Shown: one piece after another, positions 1 to 12,177 of the stretch
Layout: every line of letters starts with the position of its first letter
Position numbering within the stretch: position 1 is the stretch's first letter
Assembly: GCF_964355755.1 (NCBI RefSeq)
Contig: NC_092671.1
Coordinates: 26,226,070 to 26,290,069, forward strand
Length of the DNA stretch: 64,000 nt
Direction: 5' to 3'
DNA from: Antedon mediterranea
Taxonomy: Eukaryota; Echinodermata; Crinoidea; Comatulida; Antedonidae
Notes under the pieces: generated by a model
Databases searched by the model: none
Told to the model about the DNA's origin: nothing
What the model saw: the letters and a program-made list of their open reading frames with translations, nothing else
Position numbers and translations under genes: made by a program

Positions 1-334
1 TTAAAATTACAAATTCAAAAATTATAACCCTTGCCTCTTGTCCAAAAATGAGTTTTTATGGAAAAGTAGTTCTCGAGAAAATGCAATTTCAGTACACTTG
101 TCACTTCAAGACTGTTCACCGGCTTTTGAAAATTGTCTCCTATCTTTTAACACTAGGCGGTCTGAAAATAATATCATTTTTGTTATTTGTGAAGTGATTA
201 TTAAACCAATTTACTTGATTTTCAATAGGCATGGTCTGCCTCTCTACACCCCAAAAATTCAGAACGATAACTTGAAAACTGTATAGGCGCTATCGTGCTA
301 ACAAACAAACAAACAAACATACATACAAACAAAG
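1..334 (+). repeat. Probable retroelement 3' end with (ACAA)n tail
   Basis: A moderately complex stretch ends in a run of ACAA/ACAT units at about 300-334. A similar ACAAAC-rich tail occurs near 33710-33740. Unique-looking sequence running into a short simple tail is typical of the 3' end of a non-LTR element. The 82-codon frame at 38-286 shows no recognisable domain and is probably chance. Confidence 0.35.
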
Positions 335-717
335 TAAATACTATACTTATTTTGCCAAGTAAACAAACACACGCTACCGATTACATATACCTCCTTGGCG
401 GAATCTCATCTGACTGAATTCTAAAATGGGCGGACACAATTCAAAACATTTCGTAAAATAACCGTCTCGAATACCTACGGCGGCTATCTCAGATATTCTA
501 GGAATTATTTGATAAGATCATATTTGGACGTACTTTACGGTATTTTTTTTAGCACGACAAAATTGATTGATAGCAATCATTCAAGTTCAACTAAGACAAA
601 GACTCAAAGTCACTTCCGGATTTGCGCCCTCTTGCGATTTGCGACCTCTTGCAGCGATCCAAGTAATAAAATAGTTATTTGAAGCCTGCAAATATCAATT
701 ACCAACATTAAATTATA
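335..717. other. AT-rich spacer
   Basis: I see no gene, tandem array or inverted repeat here. Confidence 0.5.
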
Positions 718-723
718 TACAAA

Positions 724-850
724 TAATGAATATTTATGAGTTTAATGGTACAAATAATAGCATGAGGTGAATGATGAAAGGATATATAACCTTTCATCAT
801 TCACCAAATGTCATTATTTGTACCATTACACGAATATAAAACATTCATTA
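724..850. repeat. Imperfect hairpin opening repeat A
   Basis: The arms at about 724-781 and 790-850 are inverted copies around the loop ATATATAA. Both arms contain AATGGTACAAATAAT and GGTGAATGATGAAAGG in opposite orientation. The hairpin recurs in copy 2 (about 36850-36995) with a longer loop. This suggests the fold belongs to the element. Confidence 0.75.
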
Positions 851-1179
851 GGCCTATTTATTTTATATAACATCTAGATTCCTGTCATTTGAATCAAATA
901 AAAGGTAGGCCTAGCCTAAGGTCCATATTTGACAAATGATTCACATTGATTAAAACAGTAACATTTGGTTTTTAATAATATATTAACTATTATATTTGTA
1001 TGGATTTTATAAACACACCTACTGCAGTGTTAATTATTGTTACATCGCAAAACCAGTTATAACATTCAATTCGCGGCGAAAGTACAAATAGGTGGCGCTG
1101 TTGTATTTCAAAAGCAATAGTATAAAAAAAATATTTTCCAAACGCGAAATGTATTTTTTTTTCGTACACGAAAAAAGGT

Positions 1180-1203
1180 ACTATTAAACGATCGTTTAAT
1201 AGT
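1180..1203. repeat. Perfect 24-bp palindrome
   Basis: The sequence is centred on CGATCG, flanked by TTAAA/TTTAA, and is perfectly self-complementary over 24 bases. It lies inside repeat A copy 1 and is absent from the matching place in copy 2. Confidence 0.85.
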
Positions 1204-1285
1204 GCGTCCTATTACACGCTATGTGACCCACAATCGTCCAATAAAATGTCAGGAATTTGTTTAGGTGTTATATAATACATACACG

Positions 1286-3601
1286 CACATTCATTCCTCA
1301 TTAATTTTAGACTGCGGCCGTTATCGTATCGTTATAATACACACGAATGACTTTCTTAAATACACATCGCCGTTGTGTTACTGACATGTGGGACACAGGT
1401 GAGGAAATACGTGAATTGCCTGATTTCAGAATACGAACTAATTCCACGCTTTCTCAACTCGGTTACATTTTGTGGGAAATAAAAGCATGTTTGTATTTAT
1501 AAGACACATCCGCATTAGCACGCCCTGCCGCTTTCTGTACGTTCATGCATACATTAGCATGTATGTACTTTCCCATTTTGGTGGTAAAATGCTTACGGTT
1601 GAACACGTACCTTGTAATACGTTAGTCACATATTCAGATTATATGAACACCATACTCACGTTCTAACACTAAGTAAAACAGGTCACTTATACCATTGGTC
1701 ACTACAATTCGTAAATTGAATAATATAGAAAAATAATGAGGAAAACAATAATTGTTGAAAACATTGTTTACAATGCTTAATAACTTGAAGTTGACAAAAT
1801 CTATGCCATTGAATAATGAAGGCAGATGTTTGGTTGTAACATCGCGTCAAGTAGGTGGACCTTTTCACCCAAACTAGCTTGCTTGCACTAACAAACAAGA
1901 ATTTGTTGCTCAATATATTAATGTAATTACTCATTTCTTTTGTTGCAAAATGAGGAAGATTACTTGGTGTGATGGCGTATAACTTTTACCTGTTTCATTT
2001 TTAATAAGATATATATTTTATCTATTTTATTACTGTTCCGTTAACCCCAAAAATCCAATAATGAATCGTATTAGTTGTCATGTTACTTTCCACCGTATAA
2101 CATTACATTAAATTGTCACTAAAAATCCCATTCTGTTGTTCTATGCATTACATTGTGACGGAAATTGCACACCATAGAAGACAGATGGAAATGAAGAGAA
2201 AACATGATTTTGAGAAGGGACATATAACCGGAAATAAAAACATGATTATTATGTAAACTGTCGATCTAATCTAGGTCCTAGGCATTGCACAATGTCAATA
2301 GCTGTGCATAATATTATATATAATAAACTGTTACATACTGAAGTTGAATTAACAGTGGTAAAAGTTCATTTATTCACTTTCATTTATAATTCATTCATAA
2401 CATGATCTTCAAAGTTAGTTTAGGCGATAATGGTTGTTAGGACATTATTTATTATATAAGTATTTTATGTTTTGATCTAGGGGTGAATGACATTCATTAT
2501 ATTATAAAAGAATAACGTAATGCTATGTTATCTCACAAGACTCCATTTGGTTGCAAAGATTTGTGTGTGTAAAAATATTTTCAGGTCTAAGTGTACAATG
2601 TTTGATTTCAAATAGTAATAGACAACGACATGCTCATTTATTTAAAAAAAATAATTACAATATAACAGATGATTTTCTATATGAAATGACAGGATTCAAT
2701 TTTAATGAATTATGGAATAATAATATTTTCTATTAGTTGTCTTGTTTATAATATGATTCACTAAATCATTTTTCACTTGTCGCTTTACTTTGATGTTATC
2801 ATCAATAACTTTTGTATGAAGCAAAACGTAAAGGAGCAACAACTCTAGACTAATTCATCAAATTTTGCTCGAATAACCTAGAAAAGAAAGCGTAAATTCT
2901 CCTAAATTATGTTTCAAGCATGTACTATAATATTATTGTTCACACAATGTTTTAGGGTTTCGGATTTTCAGTAGACAAGTTGCGTGAACTGTCTAGTTCA
3001 ATTAACCTGCTTTTAAATAACCTTTAATAATGAAATCTCATAGTTTTAGTTTTAATCAAATTCAAGCCTTTAGATGTACAAATCAGCTTGGGAAATTTTT
3101 TGGGTACATATCTTAATAAATGGCAATATGGTAATATGAATTTGATATACTATCATAACTGAATATCTTTAAACTCTATAATAACAACATGTAGACCTAC
3201 TTGAAAAATACAACTTATAAGAACAATTGCAATTAAGATTAATATTTAAAATGAGAACATTACAATATCATAAGATTGTTTAACGGTGTAGATAGTTTGT
3301 TTTATTACCGTTTGACATTTATACTTTCTATTTCTGAATTTACGTACATTTTGCTTATTACTTTGCAGGTTTCTTTTCTTTAAATAAATAAACAAATATA
3401 ATAATAACAAAATTTGAAATGCAATGATTGTTTCAGAATTATTTTTGTTATATATTTTTGATTACAAACTTTTTCAAGTAAGCCCTTATATAATCATCAA
3501 ACAACAAAGCATAATGGAAAAGATTTGCTAATTTGTATTTTTAAAGGTGTAGAAGTGTACAAAATTAAATTGTAATTTCCCCATCTGTCTTATCATACTT
3601 T
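1286..3601. other. AT-rich non-coding stretch
   Basis: Only short frames are present (1472-1666, 1683-1934, 2551-2736). They lack known motifs or convincing splice context. I see no repeat structure beyond low-complexity A/T runs. Confidence 0.5.
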
Positions 3602-3690
3602 ATGTGAAAAAAAAATGTGATGTGCCCATATATGGAAACGATGATGTCATATCATTCACACGTTTTGTCACATAAAATTAGATAGAGCTT
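3602..3690. mobile_element. MITE family M1, partial copy
   Basis: It shares AAAAAATGTGATGTGCCCA, a central ATGATGTCATATCA-like segment and the terminal AGAGCTTA with copies at 12880, 40511 and 50449. The family is roughly palindromic, with ends reading AGCTCTGTCTACACT. No coding capacity is present. Confidence 0.6.
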
Positions 3691-4088
3691 AATACTAAAT
3701 TACCGAAAATTTCTTTCGTAATCGGACAGTAGTATAGTGTCTTATTTTTTCTATTCATATATTATGCGTATCGTATTACGTGATTTCAAAATGACTTCGC
3801 ATTTTAAGAGGAACATTGTAATGTTCTACACATCAGGTTTCAGCATTTTATAGATACTATCAAATAATGTTCTGAAGTGTTTACTATAGAGTTTATCAAG
3901 CTATACAACTTTCTTTTAATTGTAACTTTGATTTATAAACAATTGAGACGGTTTAAATTATACAATTAAGGTAATCTAGATTCCCGTAACCCAGGGTGTG
4001 ACCCTGACGGGAACGCTCCCATCGGATCGGGTGTGTGTATGGGGAATGAATGTTAGACTCAATAGCTGCATGGAATAAGTCTCTATTA
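3691..4088. other. AT-rich spacer
   Basis: I recognise nothing here. The reverse-strand frame at 3976-4185 overlaps the next element and has no domain. Confidence 0.45.
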
Positions 4089-4250
4089 ATAGGGAGCTTT
4101 CGATCTTAAACGACAACGACCAAAATACGTCATGTTGTTCATTGTGCTCTTGCTGAGATTTTGGGACGTGTTTCTTCACTCGCACATGTTTGATAGATTC
4201 CTAAATTCAGACGACCTGACCTAGGTTGGTCGTATTCGAAAGCTCCCTAT
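4089..4250. mobile_element. Short TIR element (MITE family M2)
   Basis: A 15-bp terminal inverted repeat, ATAGGGAGCTTTCGA at 4089-4103, is matched perfectly by TCGAAAGCTCCCTAT at 4236-4250. Just inside, ACGACAACGACC is answered by GGTTGGTCGT. A TA at each end would fit a TA target duplication, which is inference. At about 162 bp it is non-autonomous. A related single end lies at 18218. Confidence 0.8.
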
Positions 4251-4703
4251 CTATGCACGAGCTGTAATGTGTTACAATGGATTAAACTGAATGTTTCAGA
4301 AAAATTCTGCAATTTTCGTAATAATTTCGAATATCTATTTTATCAGTTTATCAGCTGGGAACGCACGCGTCAAATTATGCATGCCGTCTTATGTGACTGA
4401 CCAAAAAAGTGCATAATGATTGTCTCTATTTATCTTAGTCAATAGCTGTATGGTTCATTGAATTGAGCACTCGATTTAGTATGCTGGCATACAGTAAGGC
4501 CGTAGGAATGGAAGATGTTAACGTACTTTCTGTTTGTCTGAAAGTGTCACTTATTGAAGTGTACCGTAATAATTAATGTCAAATTATGTTATTAAATATT
4601 ATAGGCCTAAATGTATTATTTTATCAATTTTTGTATATATTTATATCGGTTTTTTTCTTGTTAAGATATATACCATAGTTCTGATTTCGGTTTGACGACT
4701 TGT

Positions 4704-4828
4704 TATGCAGCTGTCACTAGATAGAGTCTAACTGACTATCGCAAGTAATCTAGAAACAAGTCTGTATTAAATTTGTAATACACGGTATTTATGTGATTAG
4801 GTTCAAATAGACATATAAGGTATAACAT
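4704..4828 (+). mobile_element. MITE family M4, right end missing
   Basis: It starts GCAGCTGTCACTAGATAGAG and runs parallel to 53300-53425 at high identity, ending near AAGGTATAAC. The opposite terminal repeat seen in the 53-kb copy is missing, so this copy is truncated or diverged. Confidence 0.7.
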
Positions 4829-5519
4829 TAATAAGATTCACAAACAATCATTTTTACAAAATTGTTAAAGTGATGTTTTTATAAAGTTGCATAAAGAAAA
4901 TGATTAGCTGGTTTCTACACTGATGTAAGTTATTAAAAAGGTGGTTACACATTTGCTTTGTATACTCTTCTTTAAAAAATAAAGTTAATAAATCATACAC
5001 AATTTGGTTTGCATATCGAATAAAACTAGTACACTAAGGTTTGCGATACGTATGTTTTCTACATTACAGAATGTAACTCGACGTTTTTGTTATAGGCTAT
5101 GTCTTCCAGAGTAACCCTTATTTTACAAGTTATAATTAATATCTTCTTTGGAAATTTTGTCACGTTTCAGTGTAATCTATAGTTGGATGATATGAGTCTA
5201 TTTGTAGATTCCTTTTCCTCGGCAATTATTTGAAGTCCATTGGGTACGTTTTTTAGTATTATTCGCGCCATTGACAATGTGACGTCATTAATTGTTGTGT
5301 TGTTTATTCACTGAATGTCAGTTTTCGTTTCGTATCAATGGACCGTAGAAACAACTCAATTAATTTATTTTACGTCATCGCTCCAATGATCGTCGTTTCC
5401 TGAAGGGTGTATTGAACATAACTGGGAGGTGTTTTATATTTTCTCTTTTCCAATTTCGTAGATCAACCCGCCCTATATCGAATGAGTTATTTATTAACGG
5501 TTCGTTGCTAATACCAAAA
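4829..5519. other. AT-rich spacer
   Basis: No supported gene is seen. The overlapping opposite-strand frames at 5375-5605 and 5412-5624 run into a SINE tail and are not real genes. Confidence 0.5.
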
Positions 5520-5710
5520 CTACCTGTATATAAATTGCCGTACAATATTACGACTTTGACACTACGGTTGGGGCGACTTTTTCTCATTCTCATACATTTC
5601 ATCATCTTTATCGTTTCAAATTAATTATTAAATTTCAGTATATCACCGGGCGGTTTAGAATTAATGTTCTACCTGTATATAAATTACAATTATTATGACT
5701 TTGACACTAC
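5520..5710 (+). mobile_element. SINE 3' fragment between 40-46-bp direct repeats
   Basis: The centre (5566-5668) matches the 3' half of the SINE at 6001-6310, from GGTTGGG through CTTTATCGTTTCAAATTAAT and CAGTATATCACC to AATTATTGTTCT. On each side lie imperfect copies of a block that begins CTACCTGTATATAAATT and ends GACTTTGACACTAC (5520-5565 and 5669-5710). The block reads like an unusually long target duplication. Confidence 0.65.
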
Positions 5711-6000
5711 CGACCAAAAAATGATGTATACAGATCTATCTTGGAATATCATTAGGTTCTCTTACTATATCTTAATATGTTTCGCATATCATAGCCTTTC
5801 TCGTTATACTAATTACTCAACATCGGTGTTACAATTATTACTAAATAATGTTAAGTTATTGACATTATAGAAATTACCATGATATGCTTTTTAAATTATT
5901 TGCTATGGATTCTATGGTTATGGATACTATTAGATATGCCAAACAAGTCTACGTTCTATGCCTGATGTATTTAAATATAGGCCAATAAAAGTATCTCTTT
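5711..6000. other. Spacer with a SINE-like tail piece
   Basis: GTTCTATGCCTGATGT at about 5951-5968 matches the 3' terminus of the SINE that follows. Nothing else is recognised. Confidence 0.4.
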
Positions 6001-6310
6001 GGAGATCCCGCTTCGTGAATAAAATACTGAAAGATGAGGGCGTATCAATTTGATCTCTGGTGCGCGTGCGTACAATTGAGGGACTAGCGCTGTTCCGCAA
6101 TACCACGTGTTAAAGAGTCACTTTCAATCCCCAGTGGTCTAGGACACATGCATATCAAGCAGAAGGTTCCGGGTTCGAGTCTCGGTTGGGCAACTTTTTC
6201 TCATTTTCACGGATTTCCTCATCTTTATCGTTTCAAATTAATTAATTAAATTTCAGTATATCACCAGGCGGTTTAGAATTATTGTTCTATGCCAGATGTG
6301 TTTATATATA
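6001..6310 (+). mobile_element. tRNA-derived SINE (family S1)
   Basis: A polymerase III B-box-like GGGTTCGAGTCTCGG lies at about 6172-6186, and an A-box-like AGTGGTCTAGGACAC at about 6133-6147. The TGGTCTAATGGTTAGGA form in the sister copy resembles tRNA-Glu/Asp. The shared 3' body has CTCATCTTTATCGTTTCAA, AATTAATTAA and CAGTATATCACC, and ends ATGCCAGATGTG. A reverse-strand sister is at 19961-20275. Confidence 0.8.
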
Positions 6311-6448
6311 ATACAGAATATATATAAATAGTTCCACCCACATGTGCAGATTTCAGATTATCTGCCTTTATTCCAAACATCTATTTAATACTTTTTTAAA
6401 GAAAAAAAAACCAAATTGATTTCATTTACATTATAAACAGAAATCATC

Positions 6449-6553
6449 AAGGTTTATATTTTTATATGTTTTTTCATGGTTTTTCACAAGCGCCTTGAGC
6501 ATTTTTGTGGATATGTGCGCTATATAAATCTTATTGTTATTATTATTATTAAA
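6449..6553 (+). mobile_element. LINE/SINE 3' tail with (ATT)n
   Basis: The phrase CACAAGCGCCTTGAGC...GTGCGCTATATAAATC runs into an ATT microsatellite, a form typical of CR1/L2-type 3' ends. The same roughly 100 bp occurs in reverse at 39585-39682 with near-perfect identity. This copy is 5'-truncated to the tail only. Confidence 0.75.
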
Positions 6554-7782
6554 GAAAAATATCACAACATAGGCCTATCATAAAATAGCATGATTGCCAG
6601 GAATACAGTAGAGAAATATGACACACACTCATTATCAGTTAATTGTTACCGATAATAGCTTGAGTGTATGTAAATATATAACTTATTAGGCTTATAAATC
6701 GTGTTCATGAATTTGAAACTTGGTACGGAACGGATTAACCATTGTACGGACCGATGAAAGGAACAGTAGTGTATATTCGGTCCTACCTGATACCCAATTC
6801 TCGGAACTGTATCTAGATTTCTCCAGTATCATAGGAAAATCTGTTTCACGTGTATCTCATAGTATCATATCCGTAACCTAACCTTACGTAATATGCACCT
6901 TGGAAATGAGATTTCTAATGACGCAAATAGGCAGATCGGCCGATACCTTGTTATGTTTAGTTACTACGGTACTATTTGGTTAAAATGTTTTGTTTTACAT
7001 GTTTACACTGTAAATTTGTACTTTAACACTAAGGTTACAGATTAAAGGAAACGTGACTGCGATGTTAAAATTATATAGGCCTAATTACATTAAGCAAAAT
7101 AGGCTTGATAATTAAGTTCTTAATTTGTTAATACTTCAATATTGAACGATGTAATTTAAGAACTTTAATTTGTTTCCTAATCGTTATTTCTGCGAAATTA
7201 TAAGTAGAATTGAATGGTAGGCGATCTGTAATTCCATCAGTTGGAATAGATCCGGTGTTTCAGTTTCCGTACGGGAGAATAGCCAAGTGTGGCAACAATG
7301 AATTTAATCATCGAAGTAATTGTCTTCGATTAACAGTTGAGTAGGTATGCTTAATTCTAAGTGGTGTAAATAAGAACGATTTACAAAATGATCACATTAA
7401 CAAGACTAGAAGATGCGTGAAAACACCTGCGATAAATTACTTATTTCTATATCATCGTCTGACTTACACATGTCAAAGGTCAGGTTCGAATATTTGTCTT
7501 TGAAATGATTTATCAATTGTGAATTTTTGGATTTGAGACAGCGATTAGACTTAATTATGCATGTGAATAACGAGGTTGTGACATACCGATTGCAAGTTGT
7601 TTGGCTGCCGTTCTCGAGCAATAAATTATATGAAAATTTCCAATCGGTGCATAGTATAGATACAATTTATTAAGTCAAATTATTATTTATTTATGTTGGA
7701 CCGTCCCAATTATAATCACCAGCACACATAAGTCATCACATATTGTAAAATATCACTTAACTTAAAAGTAAATTGTTCTAAA
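6554..7782. other. Non-coding stretch
   Basis: An acceptor-like GTGTTTCAG ends near 7263 and is followed by about 26 open codons before a stop. That is too little to call an exon. The reverse-strand frame at 7406-7621 has no recognised domain. Confidence 0.4.
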
Positions 7783-7819
7783 CTAGATGGTACGCTCGCT
7801 TCGCTCGCGTACCATCTAG
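7783..7819. repeat. Perfect hairpin with 13-bp arms
   Basis: CTAGATGGTACGC (7783-7795) and GCGTACCATCTAG (7807-7819) are exact reverse complements. They flank the 11-base loop TCGCTTCGCTC. It is GC-rich against AT-rich surroundings, as in short foldback insertions. Confidence 0.85.
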
Positions 7820-8310
7820 GTCGTGCCCACAGATGGTTCTCGAATACATAATAATTTCAGCGTTAAAGAACTGGCGATTTCAAATGTACGTACCGCAGGA
7901 CAATAATACATGTCGTTTACAGGAACGAATAAATAGACACTTTGATTTATGTACTCAACTAAAATTAGCACCCTGGGAATATACATCCGAAAGAGAAACT
8001 TGTCACAAAATGAGACACATTGTTTAAGTAAAATTTAAACAAACTTAATTTGTGTTTTGTATGTAACATTAGGGTTGAGGGATGGGGAAGAGGATTGGTG
8101 CAAAGAAGAACAATTTTTAAATATATTCTTTATCCATTTAGTAACGAAATATTAATTGTTTTCATGTTTTACAAATAATATACCACTATACACAGTAAAA
8201 CATTGCGATTTAATACTTGTTGAAACTATCACCGTCGATTGAAATAGTATAGTACATATAACGATACATCACTACGACGTGTATATGTTTATATAATTTA
8301 AAACAATTTG
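7820..8310. other. Non-coding stretch
   Basis: The 64-codon frame at 7833-8027 has no recognised domain. I see no repeats. Confidence 0.4.
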
Positions 8311-8412
8311 TGAAAACCACCTCTATTCGGGGCAAAATCATAAATTTGATTTAATGGTCAATAAATATTAAATTATCTAACTCAACTTAATTAGTAGGCA
8401 TAATGGTTTTCA
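8311..8412 (+). repeat. Dispersed direct repeat, copy 1
   Basis: It matches 9028-9123 in order: AAAACACC(T/C)CTATT-GGGGCAAA, then TTTTAAT-GTCAATAA, then AACTCAA-TTAATTAGTA. The two copies are diverged, with small indels, about 715 bp apart. Confidence 0.6.
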
Positions 8413-9027
8413 ATTGTTTCTTATAGCCAATTCATACTTAAGTTGGTTCCTACCCTACCCTCCAAAGTTGTTCTGCGTTTAGTTAGGGCATGTGATGTAC
8501 CGTAAAGGCCCATCCTCTACTGGTTTTACAACGCTACTCATGCCAGTGAGGGAAGGGTGGTGATGTGGGTGGTTTAACTGCAATAATAAAGATGTGTACA
8601 TAATATACGGCGAGTGAAAGCGCTAGCTCATTATCTGTTTAAAAAATGTATATCCAACCTCTGCAACACAGATTGAAATGGTTGGGTTGGTTGAAAAAAA
8701 AATGGATCGAATTTCTGTTATGAGTATACAGTACTTGCCTTTACGACGCCTGAGGGAATAGACACTTGTGGAACAGAGATTGGAATGTTCCATTCATCGC
8801 AAATCAATACATTTGTATAAACGTATATTAAATCTATCAAATTAGTATTTTTTTTAAAAAAATCGGCCTGTCTTCAACATTATGATGCTGTACTCGAGCT
8901 GTTCAACCGGTTTTCAGCCATTAAAAACAATTATCGTAGGAGGAGATAGGAAAATGCGAAGCATCCTCGTATTATCGTCTGCGGGTATTTTTCAAGATGG
9001 ACATCCATTAGACAGTGTATCCCGCGA
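8413..9027. other. Spacer between the two repeat copies
   Basis: I recognise no gene or structured repeat. Confidence 0.45.
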
Positions 9028-9123
9028 TCGAAAAACACCCCTATTTGGGGCAAATCGTTGAACCTAAATTCGTTTTAATCGTCAATAACTAATTATCGAA
9101 CTCAATTTAATTAGTAAACAGGG
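9028..9123 (+). repeat. Dispersed direct repeat, copy 2
   Basis: This is the partner of 8311-8412, with the same order of shared words and similar length. Confidence 0.6.
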
Positions 9124-10509
9124 TTACATCTGGCGGTTAAAATCAGTACCGAAAGTACGAATCAACTTTATATACCATCGAGTAAACATTCTAGAAATAA
9201 CGCGCGATTTACCGAATTTTGCCCTTACGTAAATTTATATATAGATGTTCATTTTAAAACTATAGTTTGAGTTAGGCAGCGATAACAATCATGCATTAAT
9301 TATATATTTGAATTTAAATATTTATATTAACACAATAGTGTAATGATTACAGTAATACAATATTATTAATAAAATGAGTTATTATTAGAAAAAAAAGTAA
9401 TTACTATATGAAATTTAACTATAACAGAACTGAAAGTTATCGCCAGCCTAAAATGTTATAAGGAATTACTCAAATTCTTGAGGGTAAAATTGTATATTAT
9501 GCAGTGTGTTGATGAAATGGAGAAAGTTATATGTGGAGGTATGTCATGTGATGTGAAGACATCTGGAAAGCGTTTTGAAAAGTTGACAATTTATATTTAT
9601 TCCTGTTTTTGTTATGTGCTGTGATACCTGATCACATGGTTGTTAAAATATATGAATATATATATAACACTGGAAAAATGTCTACAATACGAAACTTCTT
9701 TATTGAACTTTAAACTTTGTGATCAACATTGTGTCGGCAGTTTCCAACAAAACAGCAATAATCCATCAATAGCAACGATAAAGAACATGTAGGCCTACAT
9801 TTAATACAAACCCTACATCGGTAGAACCTTGTAATCTAAATGAAACCATGATCAGATACGTTTAATAGTGCAATTTTTTGTCGTAACCTGGGTCGTACAC
9901 GTTTGAAGTTTTGTAATAGTTATAAACATGATCATGCATAGTAATATGAACGTTAAATATACTTGATTTCAATTCGAGAGAAATTAATTAAAAAAAATAA
10001 TATTGGAATGACAGAACTTGAAGAGCAACTAAGATTAAAATGGGAATAATTAGTAACAGAAAAACGTTAGCGATATTCGCTACATTTCGCTAACATTTCT
10101 TGGTATTTTTAATTTGTAATTGTAATTTTTCTTATATATATATTTCTCTTAATTGTATGCAACATTTCTTTTTGGAGAGCCTCTCGACTGTTATTTTTGT
10201 TATTTTTGAGGTAATCATACCTTACTTTGTTCTTTTTTATGCTATACAGTACATTATGTAAATTAGCGAAATAAGCAATAAACTAAAGAAGCCAACCTGA
10301 GTTTAAAGCAATCTATTGAAAACTAAAAATTAAATAATTTAAGCTATCGATACTATTGGTGATAATCGAACTGTATGAGGGTTTTGGATGTCCAGATAGA
10401 TCGAGGAGAAATAGATTGGTAAGAAAATGATTGCTGTTTCAAATTAAATTACTGTATTCGAACCTCTTATTTTCTTACATAATTGGTAAAGTACATAACT
10501 ATTTGTCTA
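9124..10509. other. AT-rich non-coding stretch
   Basis: Nothing is supported beyond A/T-rich low complexity, for example the TA run near 10134-10142. Confidence 0.5.
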
Positions 10510-10720
10510 CATAACCGTTTAACCTCCGTAAGCGACCACTCTCCTTAACGGCCGCACTTTCAAAAGGCCGTTTGTTCTTCCTATATAATTATTGCATTTC
10601 CTACCTCCCGTAAGCGGCCACCTCCCCTAGGCGGCCGGGGCCACCTTCTTTTTACGAAACATTAGATGTATGTTGTATGGTAAAGTACCTCCCTTAAGAG
10701 GCCACCCGAAAATTTTGTTT
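10510..10720. repeat. Degenerate 'CCTCCCGTAAGCGGCCAC' minisatellite
   Basis: Several degenerate units of the form CCTCCGTAAGCGACCAC, CCTCCCGTAAGCGGCCAC and CCTCCCTTAAGAGGCCACC are spaced irregularly. The motif is the same as in the larger array at 38745-39583, so the two loci hold one repeat family. Confidence 0.65.
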
Positions 10721-12177
10721 GACTTTTGACAACAAAAATAAAACCTGCTGGTATTTTTTCCTAAATTATTTCAGATATTTTAGAATTACTTGCAATTCAT
10801 CAATGCATAGAAAAATTATCATTATAGTGTTTCCAGAATAAATTTACATTTCACAATTAACACTGACATTTAAAATCCCCTATTTTTTTTTTTTTTCCTA
10901 AGTATTATTAGGCCTACAATCTAAAGATAGATGCTCAACTTTTTATTCCTAGTATTCAGTGAAATTGAAATTCTATTTTCACTCTGGCTTCGCATTTTGA
11001 AAATAGAATTCCACCTTTCACTTTATTTTCACAAACATTCATTATTTGCATAATATTCATCGAAGTTCATTAGTGAGTTGGAAAATGTAAACATCAGATC
11101 TTATTTAAATCGAAATATTTCAAAGGTTTTCATTGAAAACATAATTAAATTAAAGATTATCTTGAAACATTTTCAATCATAAACTTTACATTTAAATTTA
11201 ACTTCAAATCTTAAGATTATTAATCATAAAAATGCTAATCAAAAATAATAAATACATTATTATGTATATAGTCTATACACTTGTGTGTCTTTTTGAATGG
11301 ATTGCAGGAAAATAGAAATACGCAAACATTCCATAATACGAAACAAATGTTTGCTTTGTTTCCAAAAAGATGAAAAATGAATGTTAATAAATTCATACAT
11401 TTAGTAATCCAAATTACAGATTTAATGAAGTTCTGCGTTGCCATAGAAACGAACAAAAATAATGATTTCATTTATTATGAAAAGACTAAAATAAAGGTTA
11501 AATTTAACCAAAAGCCCTGGCAGAATATGTAACCAGTGTTTACTTTAAATTACAGTTGTTATTAAGTAAACACTTTTTTAAATCCTATTTTTGGTAGTAA
11601 ATAACGACATTATTACAGTTTTTGCTGTTGTTAAGTGAAGTTGTTTCTCCTTCCTTGAGGAATATTTTCTATAAGAAACAGAACTTCACGGATGCTGAAG
11701 ATAAATAAACTGAATTAACTAATAATATTATGGAAATAATACTAATGGCACTGTGAAGACAGATTGTTGCATCATTTACGTCTACGCATAATATCCCAAG
11801 ACGATCGCGTCATCTACCCGTCCCTTGAGAGTTCGAAAGAGTTTTGACGCAATTACTGGTAGTATGAACGTATTTTAAGCTGATTAATTAGTTAATTAAT
11901 TGAGATTCATCGTTTTAATCCGGTAAATGTTCTAATAAGCACACAATTATCATTTTTTGTATCCTGAAAATCAATTAATGTATGATTGAATTATCACGAT
12001 CGTTAGATTAAAGCCTCTCATTTTAAATCAAACCTCTTATCTGTACTCAGCGTTTTATTTATGTACAGACATGTATTATACATACAGTACATCGGTCATC
12101 AATATTACAATACATGCATTTCTCTGATGGAAATCCCCATGAATGAATGTAAACATTTTGTATTAAAAAACGTTTTA
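10721..12177. other. AT-rich non-coding stretch
   Basis: The reverse-strand frame 11235-11471 is hydrophobic and A/T-driven, without a recognised domain. At 10955-11030 two roughly inverted AAATTCTATTTTCA / GAAAATAGAATT words form a weak hairpin. Confidence 0.45.

Larger units (their letters stand above)
718..1285 (+). repeat. Interspersed repeat family A, copy 1
   Basis: This stretch matches 36838-37186 plus 37976-38092 in the same order. Shared landmarks are a hairpin that opens the repeat, the phrase ATAAACACACCTACTG, then CATGTGACCCACA-like sequence, and an end at AGGTGTTATATA. Copy 1 is uninterrupted, while copy 2 carries a LINE. Copy 1 holds about 130 bp (about 1035-1160) not seen in copy 2. 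It codes for nothing I recognise, so it is probably a non-autonomous mobile repeat. Confidence 0.7.

Noticed and set aside
7264-7341. Short open stretch after GTGTTTCAG reading like protein
   Set aside because: Only 26 codons before a stop. Chance is sufficient at this base composition.
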